NCBI GenBank assembly: GCA_938008425.1
Contig: CALLKH010000563.1
Span: 1 to 10,062, forward strand
Origin: an uncultured Planctomycetaceae bacterium
GTDB taxonomy: Bacteria > Planctomycetota > Phycisphaerae > UBA1845 > UTPLA1
Direction: 5' to 3'
DNA: 10,062 bases
The translations under genes were made by a program, and so were the position numbers. The notes beneath the pieces are model-generated. The model did not search any database, was not told the DNA's origin, and saw only the letters and a list, made by a program, of their open reading frames with translations. Position 1 is the stretch's first letter. Each line of letters starts with the position of its first letter. This document shows, piece after piece, positions 6,039-10,062 of this stretch.

Positions 6039-8165
6039 GTGAGCAACGCGCCAAAAACCGGCACGCCCTCCGCACCACCGCCGATGCGAATCGGCCCGAT
6101 GGTCTGGATCTGCACCCTCGCCCTGACGGTCGGCCTCATCGCCATCGCTTCAACAAACGCACTGCGCGCCGTAGCAACTCACGGACTCACGACACTGTTC
6201 GTCATCGCCTCCGCCGCCGGGCTGGGTGTCTCGATCACCCGTGCATTACGCCTCAATCGCGCGCCGCGACGTTGGCGGGTTTTCTTCGCCCTTGGATTCG
6301 GACACGGCGCCCTGTCGCTGATTGTGCTTGCCCTGGGCAGCGCCGGGCTGCTCAATCGCACGTTGTGGTGGACACTTCTCGGTCTCTTCTTCGCGTCAGG
6401 CGTTGCCCAAATACGATCATTCGTGAAGCCGAGCGCCGAGGACCACGCCCCGGGCGAATCTGCGTCGCCACTGTCATGGCTCTGGCTGACTCTCGCCCCC
6501 TTCGCCGCAGCCGTCCTGCTGATCGCCACCATGCCGCCCGGCATTCTCTGGCCCAGCGAGGGCGGCGGCTACGACGCCCTTGAGTACCACCTCGGCGCTC
6601 CGCGAGACTACTACGACGCCGGCCGCATCGCCTACCTGCCGCACAACATCTACAGCAACTTCCCTTTCAACATGGAAATGCTCTATCTCCTCGCGATGGT
6701 GCTTCATGGCGATCCGATTCACGCGGCCGTCACGGCCCAGCTCATCCATGCGGCGTTCGCGATTATGGCCGTCGGTGGCGTGTGGCTCGCGGGAAGAGAG
6801 GTCAGCCGCGGCGCCGGCATCGTCGCCGCGGTTTTCGCCGGCACGACGCCATTTCTGTTCTATCTCAGCGGTCTCGCTTACGTCGAACACGGACTGCTCC
6901 TCTACTCCGCACTCGCGCTCGCCTGTCTCATCCGCGCGCTAAAGGCCGATTGGCCGCCGCTCAACTGGGCCCTCGCGGCCGGCCTCTTCGCCGGATTCGC
7001 CTGCGGCTGCAAGTACACCGGCGTCGCCGCCACGTTTCTGCCGGTTCTGATCGTGCTGGTTTTTTACTCGGCACGTCGCAGCGGAAAACAATTCGGTTCC
7101 CCGGTAGTCTTTGTGATCGGTGCACTCATCGCCATGTCGCCCTGGCTCGTGAAGAACACGCTGGCCACAGGCAACCCTGTCTTCCCGCTCGGCTACTCCG
7201 TCTTCGGCGCCAAGGCCGGCGTCTGGGATGACCGCCTCGCCGACCAGTGGCATCGCGGACACCTGCCGGCCGAAAAGGATCGAACGCTGGCCGGACGAAC
7301 GCATCGCCTCGGCATCCAGATTCTCTGGTCACCCTTTTTCGGCCCGCTGGTCGTGATCGGAGTCGCGGCCGGCGTCGCCCTTCCATTCCTGCGGAGACGC
7401 AGCACCGCGAAGACCTCGGAAACCAATGAGCCCGATGCTGCAACGCCGGCGCTGATCCTGTGCGGATCGATGATCCTCATCGGAACGGCCGTCTGGTTCG
7501 GCTTCACGCATCTCGTCGATCGATTCGCGATCGTCCTGATCGCCCCATGCGCGGTGCTTGGCGGCATCGCCTGGTTTCTGCTGCCTTCCCCCCCGATCAG
7601 ACGCGTCGCGTTGGCTCTGCCGATACTCGTTGCGATCTACAACGGCGGCGCAATTCCAAGACTTCTCTCGACCGGTCAAATCGAAGCCCCTGCGAACGAC
7701 GCCGCGACGAGATCAACCGGCATCGACTATCTCCAGGCGGACATCTTCGGCCAGACGGCCATCCTCACCGGCCCCTCGCCGATCGCTCCCGCTCATCTAG
7801 GCCGGGTCAATCAACTTCTCCGCGATGGCCGTCGCGTGCTGGTCGTCGGCGACGCGCGACGATTCAACTACGAGCGAGGCGCCGACTACTGCGTCGTTTT
7901 CAATCGCAATCCGTTCGCCGAAGCGGCTGAAACCCGCTCGCCCGCCGAATTGGTCGAATGGCTCCAATCGGCCGGATACGACTACCTCTATGTGGACTGG
8001 CTTGAGATGCGAAGGCTGCGATCGACCTACGGCTTCTGGGATTCGATCACACCGGAGTTGTTTCGTGATCTGAACGCCGCAGGACTCACGGCCGTCGAGG
8101 ATTTCAGAATCGAAGCCGCCGGCGGTCCGTACGGAACGCTATTCGCGGTTCCAAATCCGTCATGA
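6039..8165 (+). CDS. GT-C type membrane glycosyltransferase (GT39/ArnT-like)
   Basis: This 708-residue polytopic membrane protein probably moves a sugar from a polyprenyl-phosphate donor onto an acceptor on the outer face of the cytoplasmic membrane. About a dozen or more hydrophobic segments lie between residues 21 and 540. After the fifth comes a loop typical of the GT-C fold: GGGYDALEYHLGAPRDYY (176-193). Its Asp179 and Glu182 are the likely catalytic or metal-binding acids, and it is followed by the SNFPFNMEMLYLLAM stretch (206-220). The GCKYTG motif (323-328) and PWLVKN (368-373) also recur in this group. Residues from about 585 to the end form a soluble domain (DGRRVLVVGDARRFNYERG, then YDYLYVDW). 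The start is a GTG with AAGGGA 12 bases upstream, a rather long spacing. It appears monocistronic. Donor and acceptor cannot be told from sequence. Confidence 0.85.
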   Translation: MSNAPKTGTPSAPPPMRIGPMVWICTLALTVGLIAIASTNALRAVATHGLTTLFVIASAAGLGVSITRALRLNRAPRRWRVFFALGFGHGALSLIVLALGSAGLLNRTLWWTLLGLFFASGVAQIRSFVKPSAEDHAPGESASPLSWLWLTLAPFAAAVLLIATMPPGILWPSEGGGYDALEYHLGAPRDYYDAGRIAYLPHNIYSNFPFNMEMLYLLAMVLHGDPIHAAVTAQLIHAAFAIMAVGGVWLAGREVSRGAGIVAAVFAGTTPFLFYLSGLAYVEHGLLLYSALALACLIRALKADWPPLNWALAAGLFAGFACGCKYTGVAATFLPVLIVLVFYSARRSGKQFGSPVVFVIGALIAMSPWLVKNTLATGNPVFPLGYSVFGAKAGVWDDRLADQWHRGHLPAEKDRTLAGRTHRLGIQILWSPFFGPLVVIGVAAGVALPFLRRRSTAKTSETNEPDAATPALILCGSMILIGTAVWFGFTHLVDRFAIVLIAPCAVLGGIAWFLLPSPPIRRVALALPILVAIYNGGAIPRLLSTGQIEAPANDAATRSTGIDYLQADIFGQTAILTGPSPIAPAHLGRVNQLLRDGRRVLVVGDARRFNYERGADYCVVFNRNPFAEAAETRSPAELVEWLQSAGYDYLYVDWLEMRRLRSTYGFWDSITPELFRDLNAAGLTAVEDFRIEAAGGPYGTLFAVPNPS

Positions 8166-8224
8166 TTCTCTATGACAACAGGGAGTCGGACGGCTCAGGC
8201 ATGACGGCCGAACTATATCTGATT

Positions 8225-8878
8225 TCAATACCCCGTCGGCATCGCCAGCATGAAAAGCCCGAACGCCACCAGCGTTGTCATGCACCCGGCGACGATGGTC
8301 AGGCCTGCGACGCTGGCGGACTGGCGGCCGAGGCGCTGAATGCCTTCCGGACCGTTGTGACGGCGGCCGATCGCCGCGGAGACCGACACGCAAATGACGG
8401 CGACGAATACACCGTAAAGCTGGCTGAGCAGCGCGGTCGCCATGCCCTGGCCGAGATGCGCCGGATCATCCAGCGCCGCCAGCATCGCGACCAGTCCGAC
8501 GATCGTGGCCATGAATCCGGCCGCGAGCGCGTACGCCGCCCAGAGGCGGAAGAGTGTCATCGCATCGGCAGCTGTCTCGCTCGGCGTCGGCTGTCGAAAG
8601 GCATAGGCAAAGGCGTCAACCAGGCCGGCAGGGCCATAAATGCATGCGAGCAGAATCGGGGGAGCGGCCAGCACCCACACCAGCGCGGGGACGCTGAGAA
8701 ACGTCATGATTGTGTCGAGCCCGGCCGCCGCACAGATCACCGCGCCGGCCAGCACGAATGCCGCAACGATTCCTCCAAGCACCATGCCGATTCGCGGATG
8801 GCGATGCGCGGGAATCCGTGAGCGTGATGCATCTTGAGTGGTAAGCGTCCGGCCGGACTTCAGGCTTTCGGTCTGCAT
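8225..8878 (-). CDS. MotA/TolQ/ExbB-like membrane protein
   Basis: The product has 217 residues. Hydrophobic segments lie at about 33-53, 63-82, 113-135, 150-170 and 188-213. The pair at 113-170 (GFMATIVGLVAMLAALDDPAHLGQGMATALLSQLYGVFVAV) closely resembles the third and fourth helices of MotA and the matching helices of TolQ/ExbB, the stator subunits of proton-driven motors. Two features depart from flagellar MotA: the cytoplasmic loop between helices 2 and 3 is only about 30 residues (normally near 100), and the conserved proline at the start of helix 3 is replaced (WAAYALAAGF). A fifth helix follows. No MotB, ExbD or TolR partner is nearby. The ATG at 8876-8878 is chosen because GGAGGGG lies 5 bases upstream; the open frame extends further back without a good start. 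Family membership is likely; the role is unknown. Confidence 0.7.
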   Translation of the reverse strand: MQTESLKSGRTLTTQDASRSRIPAHRHPRIGMVLGGIVAAFVLAGAVICAAAGLDTIMTFLSVPALVWVLAAPPILLACIYGPAGLVDAFAYAFRQPTPSETAADAMTLFRLWAAYALAAGFMATIVGLVAMLAALDDPAHLGQGMATALLSQLYGVFVAVICVSVSAAIGRRHNGPEGIQRLGRQSASVAGLTIVAGCMTTLVAFGLFMLAMPTGY

Positions 8879-8883
8879 CGTTT

Positions 8884-8890
8884 CCCCTCC
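8884..8890 (-). promoter_or_regulatory. Strong ribosome binding site of the MotA-like gene
   Basis: On the minus strand GGAGGGG ends 5 bases before the ATG at 8878. It is the strongest Shine-Dalgarno sequence in the window, and it decides the start against in-frame codons at 8944 and 9220. Confidence 0.75.
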
Positions 8891-8960
8891 GACGAGCAAA
8901 TCCGTCTGATTCTCTTGGAGATCGGTTCGAAGTTTCCCGGCCATCACTTCCAATCGGCGT

Positions 8961-8990
8961 TTGACCCGGGATGGGAGCGGAGGGCAGAAT
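8961..8990 (+). promoter_or_regulatory. Candidate promoter of the two-TM hypothetical gene
   Basis: TTGACC (8961-8966) is followed after 18 bases by CAGAAT (8985-8990), similar in both boxes to the candidate at 1575-1603. A start near 8997 would leave a leader of about 21 bases before ATG 9018. It lies in the 139-bp gap between two divergent genes. Confidence 0.35.
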
Positions 8991-9017
8991 CGACTAACAT
9001 CACGACCGGAAAGAATC

Positions 9018-9581
9018 ATGGATATGACCGACGACAGGACATCGCCGGAACCGCCTTTGCCCGAGCCGATCACGTTACGCGTCGACCGCTCCAAGGCGCT
9101 CGTGCGCGGGCTCTGGCGGCTGGGGATCGCCGGTTGCTGCTTCTGGCTGCTGTACGTATGGGACGTGCGTTGGGAAATTCTCTGGAACACCCAAACCGCG
9201 ACGTTCTTCGGCCTGGGCATGCTCTATCTCGGACTCGCCGCCATCGCGCTCGCCCTGCTGTTTCCGGGCCTCAAATGGCTGCTGCTCATGGGCTGGCCCG
9301 GCCGGCTCGCGATCGAAATCACCACCCGGCACGTCCGCTTCAACCTCGGACCCTACGGCCGTGCCGACCTGGACATGGAGCGCGTGAGCGTCACACCGGA
9401 TCGAGAGATCGACTCCGACATGCTTGAACTCATGCCCGATGACGCCTTTATGACATGCATGCGGCACCCCGCGTTCGACGGCGACCTCGGCGAGAGAATA
9501 CAGGTGTTTTCGGGAATTGAATCGGAGCGACTCAACGGCCTGCTGCGACCGTATCTCGTCTGGAAGATGGGTTCGATTTGA
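9018..9581 (+). CDS. Hypothetical membrane protein with two TM helices
   Basis: I do not recognise this 187-residue protein. A proline-rich, acidic N-terminus (residues 1-20) is followed by hydrophobic segments at about 33-49 and 63-92, the second long enough to be a hairpin or one helix plus an amphipathic stretch. A soluble C-terminal domain of about 95 residues follows (98-187), with a mixed beta/alpha pattern beginning RLAIEITTRHVRFNLGPYGR. The arrangement resembles small PH-like or DUF membrane proteins in which two helices precede a beta-rich cytoplasmic domain, but this is only a shape comparison. The start ATG 9018 has GGAAAG 4 bases upstream; ATG 9024, two codons later, is about equally possible. 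The gene is divergent from the MotA-like gene. Confidence 0.75.
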   Translation: MDMTDDRTSPEPPLPEPITLRVDRSKALVRGLWRLGIAGCCFWLLYVWDVRWEILWNTQTATFFGLGMLYLGLAAIALALLFPGLKWLLLMGWPGRLAIEITTRHVRFNLGPYGRADLDMERVSVTPDREIDSDMLELMPDDAFMTCMRHPAFDGDLGERIQVFSGIESERLNGLLRPYLVWKMGSI

Positions 9582-9660
9582 TTCCGCTCAACTGTTTGAG
9601 GGTCGCCGCGGCGGCCGCTTCATCCGCCCCACCAAACTCCGCGGTGACACACTCCAGCCG

Positions 9661-10062
9661 TCACTCCTCGAGCCGCTTCGCGACAAAACTGCCATCGCCA
9701 TCGACGACCTCTGCCTTGAAGGTCGGCAGATCGATCCGAAACTTGTAGAACTGCCCCTTCAGCGTGCCGGAAACGGTGGCATCGTCAAACGCGGTGACCT
9801 GGATCGAGATGAGCTTCGCCTGGTAGGCGTGCGTTGAGGTAAAGATGCCGTTGCCGCGAAGATCGAGCTTCGAGCCGGACGACAGGTCGATGCTCCTCGA
9901 CTTCAACTCGGCCCAGCTCGCGGCCCGCTCCGTGCTTGAAATCATGACGCGCGCGCCGAGGGGCCCCGGTTCCGATGAGGCCAGCAGAACATTCATCCAC
10001 TTCGGCTCGGACTCATCCTTCTCGATACGAAACACCAGGTTGGGAATGACGAGCTCCTGATC
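9661..10062 (-). CDS. Unrecognised protein, C-terminal part (5' partial at window edge)
   Basis: The frame is open from the right edge to a TGA at 9661-9663, giving about 133 visible residues. A GTG at 10033-10035 could start it, but the frame stays open for nine more codons to the edge and no ribosome binding site is seen, so the gene probably continues outside. There is no transmembrane segment. Alternating hydrophobic residues (for example KLDLRGNGIFTSTH and AKLISIQVTAF, then the YKFRIDLPTFKAEVV stretch) suggest a beta-rich domain, perhaps secreted or periplasmic. No catalytic motif is visible. It converges on the two-TM gene with 79 bp between stops. Confidence 0.6.
   Translation of the reverse strand, partial: DQELVIPNLVFRIEKDESEPKWMNVLLASSEPGPLGARVMISSTERAASWAELKSRSIDLSSGSKLDLRGNGIFTSTHAYQAKLISIQVTAFDDATVSGTLKGQFYKFRIDLPTFKAEVVDGDGSFVAKRLEE

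Noticed and set aside
5948..6583. A 211-codon plus-strand frame overlapping the glycosyltransferase start
   Set aside because: The translation is R- and P-rich shadow sequence, while the overlapping frame encodes a clear polytopic membrane protein.
8932..8937. GGAAAC on the minus strand upstream of the MotA-like gene as a second ECF-type promoter
   Set aside because: No CGTA-like -10 box lies 16-18 bases downstream, so the match to the candidate at 1527-1555 is only half.
8879..9220. N-terminal extension of the MotA-like protein
   Set aside because: The extension has no domain pattern, runs through the divergent promoter region and into the opposite gene, and the strong GGAGGGG at 8884-8890 fixes the start at 8878.
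9587..9600. Hairpin CTCAA-CTGT-TTGAG just after the two-TM gene
   Set aside because: A 5-bp stem without a T run is too weak to call as a terminator.
9517..9837. A 106-codon plus-strand frame between the two convergent genes at the right end
   Set aside because: It overlaps both neighbours, has no ribosome binding site, and shows no protein-like pattern.

Overview
The window is high-GC DNA with Shine-Dalgarno-led bacterial genes and no sign of a plasmid, phage or insertion sequence. It most resembles a planctomycete chromosome (Planctomycetota). The clues are an RsgA with a long basic N-terminal arm, an ECF sigma factor followed by an oversized membrane anti-sigma factor, a GT-C type membrane glycosyltransferase, and an intergenic cluster of REP-like hairpins. 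This placement rests on family resemblance recalled from memory, not on a search.

Layout. Positions 1-336 hold the 3' end of a membrane protein gene. It converges on a solitary moaA (443-1489, minus strand; first enzyme of molybdenum cofactor synthesis). The 185-bp gap 1490-1674 is a divergent control region, with candidate promoters on both strands and a 12-bp palindrome. Next comes a tight plus-strand cluster: ECF sigma factor (1675-2340), single-pass anti-sigma factor of 716 residues (2347-4497), and the ribosome-assembly GTPase gene rsgA (4490-5680). The rsgA start codon lies inside the end of the anti-sigma gene. The non-coding stretch 5681-6038 holds three tandem 26-bp hairpin repeats, two further REP-like hairpins, a near-consensus sigma-70 promoter, and an inverted repeat next to its -10 box. 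A 708-residue GT-C type membrane glycosyltransferase follows (6039-8165). It converges on a small MotA/TolQ/ExbB-like membrane protein (8225-8878, minus). That gene is divergent from a two-TM hypothetical protein (9018-9581, plus). The window ends in the C-terminal part of an unrecognised protein read from the minus strand (9661-10062, open at the right edge).

How the genes work together. The one clear functional unit is the sigma/anti-sigma pair: a membrane-tethered regulator would hold the sigma factor until an envelope signal releases it. A candidate ECF-type promoter before the sigma gene would allow autoregulation, and rsgA would then be co-transcribed with the stress regulon. The other genes look like independent housekeeping or envelope genes. 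I found no tRNA, rRNA, CRISPR array, transposase or recognisable defence system. The points most worth following up are the sigma/anti-sigma/rsgA coupling, the long periplasmic part of the anti-sigma factor, the intergenic hairpin repeats, and the operator-like inverted repeat before the glycosyltransferase gene.
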